Source: Flagellimonas pelagia (GTDB lineage Bacteria > Bacteroidota > Bacteroidia > Flavobacteriales > Flavobacteriaceae). From it: a DNA stretch of 64,000 bases. The stretch is from assembly GCF_003584135.1 (NCBI RefSeq), contig NZ_QXFI01000026.1:434001-498000 (forward strand). Direction: 5' to 3'. Below, one piece after another: positions 44,201 through 52,846 of the stretch. The first letter of the stretch is position 1. Each line of letters opens with the position of its first letter. Below the pieces are notes generated by a model, which saw only the letters and a list, made by a program, of their open reading frames with translations, ran no database searches and had not been told where the DNA came from. Both the position numbers and the translations under genes were made by a program.

Positions 44201-45730
44201 TTAATGTTTAAAATGTCTAGTACCTGTCATCACCATGGCCATTCCGTTTTCATTGCAATAATCAATGCTCAATTGGTCCTTGATGGACCCCCCAGGTTGG
44301 ATCACACTTTTAATACCCGCATTGTCCGCAATCTCCACACAATCAGGGAATGGGAAGAAGGCATCACTGGCCATAACGGCACCATTCAGATCAAAATTGA
44401 AGGATTGTGCCTTATGGATGGCTTGGTTCAAGGCATCCACCCTTGAAGTCTGTCCGGTTCCACTGGCACACAACTGTTTGTTTTTGGCCAATACAATGGT
44501 GTTGCTCTTGGTGTGTTTGCATAATTTGGAAGCGAACAATAGGTCTTCGATTTCTTCAGCGGTCGGTTTTTTATCCGTTACTGGGGTCAAGTCTTTCTTG
44601 GTATCAGTTTTGGAATCCTTGTCTTGAACCAAAACACCGTTCAAACAAGTTCTTATCAAAGTTTCTGGCAATTCAATCTCATTTTGAATCAAAATGATTC
44701 GGTTCTTTTTGCCTTTCAAAATTTCCAATGCCTCGTCGGAATAACTGGGAGCGATGACCACTTCACAGAAAAGGTCGTGGATTTCTTCCGCAGTAGGCTT
44801 ATCAATTTCAACATTGGAAATCAAAATACCTCCAAATGCGGAAACAGGGTCACCGGCCAAAGCATCTACATAAGCTTGTTTGATAGTGCTTCGCGTAGCC
44901 AAACCACACGCATTGTTGTGTTTTAGGATGGCGAAGGTAGGATCGTCATTTTTGAATTCTCCAATAAGGTTAACGGCGGCATCCACATCCAAAAGATTGT
45001 TGTAAGAGAGCTCCTTACCGTGCAATTTGGTGAACATGGCCTCAAAATCACCGAAGAAATACCCTTTCTGGTGTGGGTTTTCACCATATCGCAACACTTG
45101 GCCTTTGGTCTCGCTGATTTTTAACGCCGCTTCTTCTTTGTCCTTGTTGAAATAGTTGAAAATAGCAGTATCGTAATGGGAGGAAACATTGAATGCCTTG
45201 GTGGCAAATCGCTTGCGCTCTTCCAACGTTGTGGAACCGTTTCCGTTGGAAATGATTTCCAAAAATTCTGCGTAATCTTCCATGGAAGACACACAAAGTA
45301 CATCCTTAAAGTTTTTAGCGGCTGCCCTAATCAAGGAAATACCACCGATATCTATTTTTTCGATGATGTCCTGCTCCGAAGCACCGCTGGCCACTGTTTT
45401 TTCGAATGGGTAAAGGTCCACAATCACAATGTCCAATTGTGGAATATCGAATTCCTTCATTTGGGCCACATCACTCTCATTGTCCTGTCTGTTCAAAATC
45501 CCACCAAAAACTTTGGGGTGAAGGGTCTTCACACGTCCGCCCAAAATGGAAGGGTAGCTGGTCACGTCTTCAACAGGAACCACATCGATACCCAAATCAC
45601 GGATAAAGGATTCGGTTCCCCCTGTAGAATAAAGGGTTACATCAAGTTGGTCCAGTTTTTTTACGATGGGTTCCAGACCATCTTTATGGAATACGGAAAT
45701 CAATGCAGCGGAGGCTTTTTTGGCAGTCAT
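44201..45730 (-). CDS. purH: Bifunctional AICAR formyltransferase / IMP cyclohydrolase
   Basis: The 509-residue protein has the MGS-like IMP cyclohydrolase domain at the N-terminus (SALISVFHKDGLEPIVKKL, LYSTGGTESFIRDL, GGRVKTLHPKVFGGIL). The AICAR transformylase domain follows (LRYGENPHQKGYF, LKHNNACGLA, ASDAFFPFPDCVEIA, IQPGGSIKD). It catalyses the last two steps of IMP synthesis. It lies upstream of mreB, the usual flavobacterial order. Confidence 0.96.
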   Translation of the reverse strand: MTAKKASAALISVFHKDGLEPIVKKLDQLDVTLYSTGGTESFIRDLGIDVVPVEDVTSYPSILGGRVKTLHPKVFGGILNRQDNESDVAQMKEFDIPQLDIVIVDLYPFEKTVASGASEQDIIEKIDIGGISLIRAAAKNFKDVLCVSSMEDYAEFLEIISNGNGSTTLEERKRFATKAFNVSSHYDTAIFNYFNKDKEEAALKISETKGQVLRYGENPHQKGYFFGDFEAMFTKLHGKELSYNNLLDVDAAVNLIGEFKNDDPTFAILKHNNACGLATRSTIKQAYVDALAGDPVSAFGGILISNVEIDKPTAEEIHDLFCEVVIAPSYSDEALEILKGKKNRIILIQNEIELPETLIRTCLNGVLVQDKDSKTDTKKDLTPVTDKKPTAEEIEDLLFASKLCKHTKSNTIVLAKNKQLCASGTGQTSRVDALNQAIHKAQSFNFDLNGAVMASDAFFPFPDCVEIADNAGIKSVIQPGGSIKDQLSIDYCNENGMAMVMTGTRHFKH

Positions 45731-45763
45731 CTTCTGTGTCTTAGAATCAATTTATTAAGCGCA

Positions 45764-45771
45764 CAAAATTA
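45764..45771 (-). promoter_or_regulatory. Bacteroidota -7 promoter box for purH
   Basis: The minus strand reads TAATTTTG, an exact TAnnTTTG match 33 bases before the purH ATG. It may drive the whole purH-mre operon. Confidence 0.4.
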
Positions 45772-45823
45772 CCCCTTTTGTCACGAAAAAGAAGAACGGT
45801 TTATCAACAAAATTGTAGAAGTT

Positions 45824-46276
45824 TTACAGAATTTTGGACACCTCGCGGTTCACGAATTCCAAAAAGCGTTCATCGGCTTCCGTGAATGGGTCTGGGGTGT
45901 TGGAATCAATATCGATTTGACCCACATTTTCACCATTAACAAAAAGGGGCACCACAATTTCCGCTTTAACGGTAATGCTGCAGGCGATATAATTGTCTTG
46001 GGCAGCTACATCGGGTACCACAAAATTTTGGTTGCTCACGGCCACCTGCCCACAGATACCCTTACCAAAGGGAATAATGGTATGATCGGTTGGTGCTCCG
46101 GCGTAAGGCCCCAATTTCAATTCTTCTTTGTCACCATTTTTGAAGTAAAACCCTACCCAATCATAATAGTTCACATGGCTGCGCAACAATTCGCAGATTT
46201 CGCCCAAACGGGTTTCAACAGATTGGGATTTGTTGGCAAGGATTTTTAGTACTTCGGGTTCCAAAGATGTAAGCAT
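45824..46276 (-). CDS. GAF-domain protein, free methionine-R-sulfoxide reductase-like
   Basis: The 150-residue protein, taken from the ATG at 46276, is a single GAF domain with YYDWVGFYF, IPFGKGICGQVA, VVPDV, DNYIACSITVKAEIVVPLF and GQIDIDS, the pattern of fRMsr (YebR). Those enzymes reduce free methionine-R-sulfoxide using cysteines. Here the Cys in GICG and the catalytic-type Cys in IACS are present, but the third, usual resolving Cys is replaced (TDHTI). Activity by another resolving route is possible. Confidence 0.8.
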   Translation of the reverse strand: MLTSLEPEVLKILANKSQSVETRLGEICELLRSHVNYYDWVGFYFKNGDKEELKLGPYAGAPTDHTIIPFGKGICGQVAVSNQNFVVPDVAAQDNYIACSITVKAEIVVPLFVNGENVGQIDIDSNTPDPFTEADERFLEFVNREVSKIL

Positions 46277-46291
46277 GGGATTCTTTTTTTG

Positions 46292-46324
46292 CAAATGTAT
46301 TGAATTGGGATTTTGTTCGACAAA
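46292..46324 (-). promoter_or_regulatory. Bacteroidota -33/-7 promoter for the GAF gene
   Basis: On the minus strand TTTG (46321-46324) is followed after 21 bases by TACATTTG (46292-46299), an exact -7 match, 15 bases before the ATG at 46276. This supports the shorter start over the 31-codon-longer frame. Confidence 0.5.
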
Positions 46325-46391
46325 TGATTTGTGAATTACATGGTTGCAGCATAAACTTCTGTTAAGCAAAGCAATAAATGTTAATATTTTG

Positions 46392-46399
46392 TAGTTTTG
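46392..46399 (+). promoter_or_regulatory. Bacteroidota -7 promoter box for the copper cluster
   Basis: TAGTTTTG is an exact TAnnTTTG match only 7 bases before the ATG at 46407. Transcription from it would give an almost leaderless mRNA for the first gene of the copper cluster. Confidence 0.45.
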
Positions 46400-46406
46400 T
46401 AGTCAG

Positions 46407-46793
46407 ATGAAGCAGATTTTCTATCAATTCCTATCCTCCCTTATGGCCATTTTAGTGCTGGCCTCTACCGTTTCCTGGACGGTGGACAAGCATATTTGTA
46501 TGGGCCGGGTGATGGATGTTGCCTTGTTTTCCCATGCGGATGACTGTGGTATGGCAAAGGATATGGAAAAATCCTGTTGTGATGATGAATCCTTCACGGT
46601 GAAAGGTCAACATGACCTAAAAATCACTTTCCATGATTTTAGTCTGGACCAACAGTTCTTCATTGTAAGCTTTGTATATACCTATTTTCATTTTATTGAA
46701 GTAGACGAGAAGGAACCCAATCATTTTAGTGAGTACAACCCACCACCTTTAATACGGGATGTACAGGTTCTGGACCAGACTTTCCTTATTTGA
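46407..46793 (+). CDS. HYC_CC_PP family protein (metal-cluster associated)
   Basis: The 128-residue protein has a hydrophobic N-terminus (FLSSLMAILVLASTVSW) and the three features that name the family: H-x-C (H29-I-C31), a CC pair (C57-C58) with a further Cys at 47, and a C-terminal proline run (P112-P114, NPPPL). The function is not established. In Bacteroidota it is found beside copper or silver efflux genes, as here, so periplasmic metal handling through the cysteines is the likely role. Confidence 0.85.
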   Translation: MKQIFYQFLSSLMAILVLASTVSWTVDKHICMGRVMDVALFSHADDCGMAKDMEKSCCDDESFTVKGQHDLKITFHDFSLDQQFFIVSFVYTYFHFIEVDEKEPNHFSEYNPPPLIRDVQVLDQTFLI

Positions 46794-46814
46794 TTTAACA
46801 TAGATTGATTCAAT

Positions 46815-46833
46815 CCCGATCCTTTTGGTCGGG
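46815..46833 (+). other. Small hairpin between the HYC_CC_PP gene and the RND pump gene
   Basis: CCCGATCC pairs with GGTCGGG with one bulged base around a TTTT loop. No T-run follows directly, so it is not a clear terminator; it could attenuate or stabilise the message ahead of the pump gene. Confidence 0.3.
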
Positions 46834-46886
46834 CTAGTGCGTTTATGCATTTTTTTCACTCGATCTATTGTCTAAATCAAATTTTT

Positions 46887-49800
46887 ATGCTGAACAAAAG
46901 CATCAAATTTCTAATCGAAAACAAGCTGGTTGCCATTTTGTTGCTCGTGCTCTTTTTGGGCTGGGGAACCGTGAATACCCCTTTCCATTGGGAAACCGGT
47001 TTTTTGCCGAGTGATCCCGTTGCGGTAGATGCCATTCCGGATATTGGCGAAAACCAGCAAATCGTTTTCACCAAATGGCCAGGCCGTTCACCCCAAGATA
47101 TAGAGGACCAGATTACTTATCCTTTGGCCACCTCCTTGTTGGGGATTCCCGGAGTTAAAACCATCAGGAGTTCGTCCATGTTCGGGTTTTCGAGTATCTA
47201 TATCATTTTTGATGAAGAGGTGGAATTCTATTGGAGCCGAAGTCGCATCCTGGAGAAACTGAATTCACTTCCCAATAACCTGTTGCCCGATGGCGTAAAC
47301 CCTGCTTTGGGCCCTGACGCCACAGCTTTGGGACAAATATTTTGGTATACATTGGAAGGCCGCGATAAGGACGGAAATGTAACGGGGGGTTGGGACCTTC
47401 AAGAATTGCGTAGCGTTCAGGATTACTATGTAAAATACGCACTTTCCTCAGCTTCTGGGGTTTCCGAAGTGGCATCAATAGGTGGATTTGTACAGGAATA
47501 TCAGGTGGATGTGGACCCCGAGTTGATGAAACAGTATAAAGTGGGATTGGATCAAGTGGTAAAGGCCGTAAAGCAAAGCAATCGCGACATTGGCGCCCAA
47601 ACCCTTGAAATCAACAAAGCGGAATATTTGGTGAGAGGACTGGGCTACATCAAGTCTTTGGATGACATCAAGAACGCTGTGGTTACAGCCACCGATTATA
47701 CAGCCATTCGTGTGAAGGATGTGGCCCATGTTTCACTTGGTCCAGCAGTGCGAAGAGGTATTTTGGACAAGGAAGGTGCCGAAGTGGCCGGTGGGGTAGT
47801 GGTTGCCCGATATGGAGCAAATCCATTGGAGGTCATCGACAATGTGAAGGAAAAGATCAAGGAACTGAGTGCTGGGTTGCCTTCCAAACAGTTGAAAGAT
47901 GGAACTACCTCCCAATTGACCATTGTACCCTTTTATGATCGTACGGAACTCATCCAAGAAACCTTGGGTACTTTGAACGAAGCCCTCACCCTGGAAATTC
48001 TGATTACCATTTTGGTAATCGTGGTCATGGTGTTCAATCTGCGGGCATCGGTATTGATTTCAGGACTCTTGCCCGTAGCGGTGCTTATGGTCTTTATTGC
48101 CATGAAGTATTTTGGGGTCGATGCCAACATCGTGGCGCTATCCGGAATTGCCATTGCCATTGGAACCATGGTGGATGTGGGTGTGATCTTGTCCGAAAAC
48201 ATCATTCGGCACATGGATGAGAACGAAGATAATTTATCCATTAACGAGGTGGTCTACAATGCCACTTCCGAGGTTTCAGGAGCCATTGTAACCGCTGTAC
48301 TCACCACCATCATCAGTTTTATACCTGTTTTTACGATGGTGGGTGCAGAGGGGAAACTGTTCCGACCACTTGCCTTTACCAAGACTATGGCGTTAATGGC
48401 ATCCATCATTGTGGCCCTCTTTCTCATACCTCCATTTGCTGCCATGATTTTCAGGAAGAGCAACCGTAAATCCATTTTTAAACAAATATGGAACGGTTTG
48501 CTGATTGCCTTGGGGTTGATGGCTATCATTTTTGGGTATTGGCTGGGATTGGTGTTGATTGCATTTGGGGTTTCTGGGATTTTGATGTTGAAGGATGTTA
48601 TCAACAGAAAACAATGGAACATGCTCAATGTTGGCATCAGTATTGCCACCATTGTCTCTCTTTTGGCTACCTATTGGAGACCTTTGGGCTTTGACAGGAG
48701 CATTGCCATCAACCTGATTTTTGTAGCATTGATTTGTGGTGTGCTCTTGGGTGGTTTTTACCTTTTCAGAAGGTATTACAGCCACATTTTAACGTGGGCC
48801 TTGGAAAACAAGTTGGTGTTTCTTTCTATTCCTACGGTCATCGTGGTTTTCGGTGTTATGATCATGCGCAAAACGGGTCAGGAATTTATGCCCTCACTCA
48901 ATGAAGGCTCTTTTTTGTTGATGCCCACATCATTGCCCCATGCGGGAGTGGAAGAAAACAAGCGGGTATTGCAACAATTGGATATGGCCGTGGCTACCAT
49001 CCCCGAAATTGAAATGGTTGTGGGTAAATCGGGAAGGACCGAGTCCGCATTGGATCCCGCCCCACTTTCCATGTATGAAAATATTATTCAATACCGATCA
49101 GAATACCAGAAGAACGAAATGGGCAGTCCACAGCGATTTAAGGTGAACAAGGATGGATACTTCGAACTAAAAAATGGCAAGTTTGCCGCCAATCCAAATT
49201 TGGAAGTAACCCAAGAAGAAAAGTATAAGGATTCCCATGTAGCGGAACCACTCAAAATCGATAGGGCACTTTTGATCCCTGATGCCGATGGGGAATACTT
49301 TAGGAACTGGCGACCTGAAATCAAGAGTCCGGATGATATCTGGAATGAAATAGTACGGGTTACCAAGTTGCCGGGAGTGACCTCTGCGCCAAAGCTACAA
49401 CCCATTGAAACCCGCTTGGTCATGCTTCAAACGGGAATGCGGGCACCCATGGGAATCAAAGTTAAAGGGCAAGATTTAAAGGAAATCGAAAATTTTGGCC
49501 TTCAATTGGAACCCATATTGAAGGAAGCACAAGGGGTAAAGGATGAAGCCGTTTTTGCCGACCGTATTGTGGGAAAACCTTATTTGATGATCGATATTGA
49601 TCGTGAAAAATTGGTGCGCTACGGATTGGTCATCGAAGATGTACAACAGGTGCTTGAAGTGGCCCTTGGCGGCATGGCACTGACACAAACTGTGGAGGGC
49701 AGGGAACGTTATGGAATCCGTGTCCGTTACCCAAGGGAATTGCGGGAGAATCCTACCGATATTGGGAACATCTATGTGCCCGTGACCAAAGGAAATCCGG

Positions 49801-50624
49801 TTCCTTTGAGTGAATTGGTGATGATTAAATACGAACAGGGACCTCAGGTCATTAAAAGCGAGGATACCTTTTTGGTAGGCTACGTTCTATTTGACAAGCA
49901 AGATGGTTTTGCCGAAGTGGATGTGGTCGAAAATGCCCAGGCCAAAATTCTTGAGAAAATTGAAAATGGCGAATTGGTGGTTCCTAAAGGAATCAGTTAT
50001 AAGTTTACCGGCACCTACGAAAACCAATTGAGAGCCAAGAAAACCTTATCGGTTGTGGTACCGTTGGCCTTGTTGATCATCTTCCTTATCCTGTATTTTC
50101 AGTTTAGATCGGTGGCCACATCGCTGATGGTTTTTTCAGGAATTGCTGTGGCCTTTGCAGGTGGTTTCATGATGATTTGGCTTTACGGACAGGATTGGTT
50201 CCTGAACTTCAGCTTTATGGGAGAAAATATTAGGGACCTTTTCCAAATGCACACCATCAATTTAAGTGTGGCCGTTTGGGTAGGGTTTATAGCCCTTTTT
50301 GGTATTGCCACGGATGACGGGGTAGTCATGGCCACGTATCTGACCCAAACCTTTGATAAGAACAGTCCTGAAACGTTAAAAGGCATTCGGGCCTCCGTCC
50401 TTGAAGCGGGGGAAAAACGAATCAGACCTTGTTTGATGACGACGGCAACCACCATTTTGGCACTTCTACCCGTTTTGACAAGTACCGGTAGGGGAAGCGA
50501 TATCATGATCCCCATGGCCATCCCAAGTTTTGGGGGCATGTTGATCGCATTGATCACCCTTTTTGTAGTGCCGGTATTATATAGTTGGAAAAGAGAAATG
50601 CAACTTAAAATGCAAAGTCGATGA
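46887..50624 (+). CDS. cusA: CusA-type heavy-metal efflux RND permease (Cu/Ag)
   Basis: The 1245-residue protein, from the ATG at 46887, has the HME-RND layout of two six-helix halves and two large periplasmic loops. The intramembrane proton-path Asp is in GTMVDVGVILSEN. The three methionines of the CusA metal site are present at M679, M729 and M846 (LLMPTS, PLSM, RLVML), favouring Cu(I)/Ag(I) over Zn/Co. It is about 200 residues longer than enterobacterial CusA. The extra parts are a hydrophobic insertion (about residues 535-645) and about 68 residues between M729 and M846. It overlaps the TolC-like gene by 4 bases. Confidence 0.93.
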   Translation: MLNKSIKFLIENKLVAILLLVLFLGWGTVNTPFHWETGFLPSDPVAVDAIPDIGENQQIVFTKWPGRSPQDIEDQITYPLATSLLGIPGVKTIRSSSMFGFSSIYIIFDEEVEFYWSRSRILEKLNSLPNNLLPDGVNPALGPDATALGQIFWYTLEGRDKDGNVTGGWDLQELRSVQDYYVKYALSSASGVSEVASIGGFVQEYQVDVDPELMKQYKVGLDQVVKAVKQSNRDIGAQTLEINKAEYLVRGLGYIKSLDDIKNAVVTATDYTAIRVKDVAHVSLGPAVRRGILDKEGAEVAGGVVVARYGANPLEVIDNVKEKIKELSAGLPSKQLKDGTTSQLTIVPFYDRTELIQETLGTLNEALTLEILITILVIVVMVFNLRASVLISGLLPVAVLMVFIAMKYFGVDANIVALSGIAIAIGTMVDVGVILSENIIRHMDENEDNLSINEVVYNATSEVSGAIVTAVLTTIISFIPVFTMVGAEGKLFRPLAFTKTMALMASIIVALFLIPPFAAMIFRKSNRKSIFKQIWNGLLIALGLMAIIFGYWLGLVLIAFGVSGILMLKDVINRKQWNMLNVGISIATIVSLLATYWRPLGFDRSIAINLIFVALICGVLLGGFYLFRRYYSHILTWALENKLVFLSIPTVIVVFGVMIMRKTGQEFMPSLNEGSFLLMPTSLPHAGVEENKRVLQQLDMAVATIPEIEMVVGKSGRTESALDPAPLSMYENIIQYRSEYQKNEMGSPQRFKVNKDGYFELKNGKFAANPNLEVTQEEKYKDSHVAEPLKIDRALLIPDADGEYFRNWRPEIKSPDDIWNEIVRVTKLPGVTSAPKLQPIETRLVMLQTGMRAPMGIKVKGQDLKEIENFGLQLEPILKEAQGVKDEAVFADRIVGKPYLMIDIDREKLVRYGLVIEDVQQVLEVALGGMALTQTVEGRERYGIRVRYPRELRENPTDIGNIYVPVTKGNPVPLSELVMIKYEQGPQVIKSEDTFLVGYVLFDKQDGFAEVDVVENAQAKILEKIENGELVVPKGISYKFTGTYENQLRAKKTLSVVVPLALLIIFLILYFQFRSVATSLMVFSGIAVAFAGGFMMIWLYGQDWFLNFSFMGENIRDLFQMHTINLSVAVWVGFIALFGIATDDGVVMATYLTQTFDKNSPETLKGIRASVLEAGEKRIRPCLMTTATTILALLPVLTSTGRGSDIMIPMAIPSFGGMLIALITLFVVPVLYSWKREMQLKMQSR

Positions 50625-51841
50625 AAAAGAAACTCCTATTCCTTTTGATAGCAGTATTGGCCTTTAGTGCCAAAGCCCAGACGCTTGAATCCTATTTACA
50701 AGAGGCGGAAGAGAATAGCCCTGTGGTCCAGGCGATGGAACTTCGATACAACATTGCAGAGGAAAAAGTGAACGAAGTGAACACGCTGCCCAATACCACC
50801 TTTGGGGCAGGTTATTTTGTAAGCGAACCCGAAACCCGAGTTGGGGCACAAAGGGCCCGTTTTTCGGTTTCCCAAATGCTTCCTTGGTTCGGGACCATAA
50901 CGGCACGTGAAAACTATGCCGGTTCCATGGCGGATGCCGAATACACCGAAATTGTGATAGCCAAACGCAAATTGGCACTGTCATTGGCCCAATCCTATTA
51001 TGTGTTGTACGGCATTCAGGCGAAAAAAACAGTGCTTGAGGAAAACATTGCCCTATTGAAGACCTATGAAAAATTGGCACTTACTTCGGTTGAGGTTGGG
51101 AAAGCTTCGGCAGTGGATGTGCTGAAACTGCAGATACGCCAAAACGAACTTCAACAACAACGTCAAATTTTGGATCAACAATACCTAGCGGAACAAGCGG
51201 TATTCAACAATTTGCTCAACCGTGACGAAAGTATCGGTGTGGAAGTGGTGGAAGAAATGCAGATACCGTCCGAAGACCCTATTTTGGGGAAGGAAGGGTT
51301 GTCCATGAACCCCGAACTGCTCAAGTATGACCAACTGTTTGAATCAGTGGCCCAATCAGAATTGGTCAACCAAAAGGAAAATGCCCCGAGTTTTGGAATC
51401 GGGTTGGACTATATTCCGGTTTCGGAACGCACGGATATGATGGTCAGCGAAAATGGGAAGGATATTTTGATGCCGATGGTCACCTTATCCATTCCTATTT
51501 TTAACAACAAATTCAAATCGGTGACCAAGCAGAACCAATTGCGTCAAAAGGAAATCGAATTGCGGAAGGAAGAACGGTTGAATGTCTTGGAGAACACCTA
51601 TGCCAAGGCCGTTTCCCAGCGAAATGAGGCAAGAATTGCTTTTGAGGCCCAATCCAAAAACTTGGAACAGGCCAAGGATGCAGAAGAAATCTTGATTAAA
51701 AACTATGAGACGGGCACCATTAATTTCAATGATGTGCTGGACATTCAAGAACTACAATTAAAGTTCCAGACCAATCAAATTCAATCTACGCAGCTGTACT
51801 ATATACAGTCTGCCATCATCAATTATCTAATTAACAAGTAA
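50621..51841 (+). CDS. TolC/CusC-family outer-membrane efflux protein
   Basis: The 406-residue protein has a signal peptide (LFLLIAVLAFSAKAQ) and the repeated long-helix pattern of TolC-type channels. NSPVVQAMELRYNIAEEKV marks the first repeat, and GTINFNDVLDIQELQLKFQTNQIQS the second coiled region. No N-terminal lipobox is visible, unlike CusC. Coupling to the pump gene (ATGA overlap) marks it as the outer-membrane exit duct of the metal pump. Confidence 0.9.
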   Translation: MKKKLLFLLIAVLAFSAKAQTLESYLQEAEENSPVVQAMELRYNIAEEKVNEVNTLPNTTFGAGYFVSEPETRVGAQRARFSVSQMLPWFGTITARENYAGSMADAEYTEIVIAKRKLALSLAQSYYVLYGIQAKKTVLEENIALLKTYEKLALTSVEVGKASAVDVLKLQIRQNELQQQRQILDQQYLAEQAVFNNLLNRDESIGVEVVEEMQIPSEDPILGKEGLSMNPELLKYDQLFESVAQSELVNQKENAPSFGIGLDYIPVSERTDMMVSENGKDILMPMVTLSIPIFNNKFKSVTKQNQLRQKEIELRKEERLNVLENTYAKAVSQRNEARIAFEAQSKNLEQAKDAEEILIKNYETGTINFNDVLDIQELQLKFQTNQIQSTQLYYIQSAIINYLINK

Positions 51842-51854
51842 ATTTATATATCAC

Positions 51855-52199
51855 ATGAGAACAAACATCAGAACAGTTATCGGAATTGCATTTGCATCAG
51901 TATTGGTACTTACCGTATCATGCAAAGGAAAAACTGCAGAGAGCAACGAGGCTGCAACAGAAGAGACCATGGACCACAACATGGACCACAAGGATCATGA
52001 CATGGACAGCATGGACCATAAAGACCACAACATGGGAGAAATGGAGACTGCGGACAAGCAAGGCAAGGAATACACCTCCAAATATGTTTGCCCTATGCAT
52101 TGTGAAGGCAGTGGTAGTGATGTTGAAGGAAAATGTCCCGTTTGTGGTATGACCTACGTTTTAAACGAGGATTACAAAGAGCCGCAGACTGAAAATTAA
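51855..52199 (+). CDS. His/Met-rich heavy-metal-binding lipoprotein
   Basis: The 114-residue protein has a lipobox (LTVSC, Cys23). Residues 39-63 form a stretch of repeated Asp-His-Met units (MDHNMDHKDHDMDS). A C-terminal heavy-metal-binding motif follows, with C79-P-M-H-C83 and C94-P-V-C97-G-M99. It is likely a periplasmic copper/silver sponge or delivery protein. It lies 13 bases after the TolC-like gene and before the regulator gene. Confidence 0.85.
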   Translation: MRTNIRTVIGIAFASVLVLTVSCKGKTAESNEAATEETMDHNMDHKDHDMDSMDHKDHNMGEMETADKQGKEYTSKYVCPMHCEGSGSDVEGKCPVCGMTYVLNEDYKEPQTEN

Positions 52200-52229
52200 A
52201 TGACCTTTTGGTCCCATAAGCCCTAGGTG

Positions 52230-52781
52230 ATGCGCATAAAGGTCAAAAATATGGTATGTGACAGATGTAAAAGTGTTCTGAAAAATGATTTTCAGAAGGC
52301 TGGAATTGTGGTGGAGCAAATGGATCTGGGAGAAATCCTATTTGCAGATGGGACCGAAGACAAGAAGGAGCGTATTCGGGAGATTCTGAATCAAAATGGC
52401 TTTGAATGGATAGCCGATTTGAATGAAACCATAATAGTGGATATCAAGAAATATCTTTTAGAAGCTATAGAAAATGGCCTTTCTCAGAATCTCTCGACAT
52501 ACCTGTCTCAAAAAATGAACAAAGAGTATTCGGTAATCAGTAAAATTTTTAGCGCGAAAGAAGGGCTGACTATTGAAAAGTATTTTATCCTTCTGAAGAT
52601 GGAAAAAGTGAAGGAGGAAATCCAGATGGACAACAAAACATTTTCAGAAATTGCCTATGACCTGAACTATAAAAGTAGCAGTCATTTGGCAAAACAGTTC
52701 AAAGCAATCACTGGAATGTCCATGACAGAATATAGAAATATACAGGATTGGGATAGGAGATCGTTGGATCAAATTGTATAA
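52230..52781 (+). CDS. HMA-like/AraC fusion regulator, probable copper sensor
   Basis: The 183-residue protein starts at the ATG at 52230; a GTG codon just before it is the alternative. Residues 1-65 look like an HMA metal-binding fold with C10-D-R-C13 after KVKNM, followed by beta strands. Residues about 75-178 form an AraC-type DNA-binding domain, ending with [21 protein letters not shown] and GMSMTEYR. I infer that metal binding at the CxxC tunes DNA binding. Its place between the lipoprotein and copA supports control of this cluster. Confidence 0.82.
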   Translation: MRIKVKNMVCDRCKSVLKNDFQKAGIVVEQMDLGEILFADGTEDKKERIREILNQNGFEWIADLNETIIVDIKKYLLEAIENGLSQNLSTYLSQKMNKEYSVISKIFSAKEGLTIEKYFILLKMEKVKEEIQMDNKTFSEIAYDLNYKSSSHLAKQFKAITGMSMTEYRNIQDWDRRSLDQIV

Positions 52782-52823
52782 AAGAAACCCAAAATTGTAA
52801 AAGACCTCTGAATGTCGATCCTT

Positions 52824-52831
52824 TAGTTTTG
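52824..52831 (+). promoter_or_regulatory. Bacteroidota -7 promoter box for copA
   Basis: TAGTTTTG is an exact TAnnTTTG match. It overlaps an in-frame TTG (52829), so the ATG at 52847 is the more likely start of copA. It suggests copA can be transcribed separately from the regulator gene. Confidence 0.4.
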
Positions 52832-52846
52832 AAAAAAAATAAGAAG

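Noticed and set aside
45176..46249. A 357-codon open frame on the plus strand
   Set aside because: It lies antisense to purH and the GAF gene, both of which have strong family motifs; its translation is rich in Phe, His and Gln and matches nothing.
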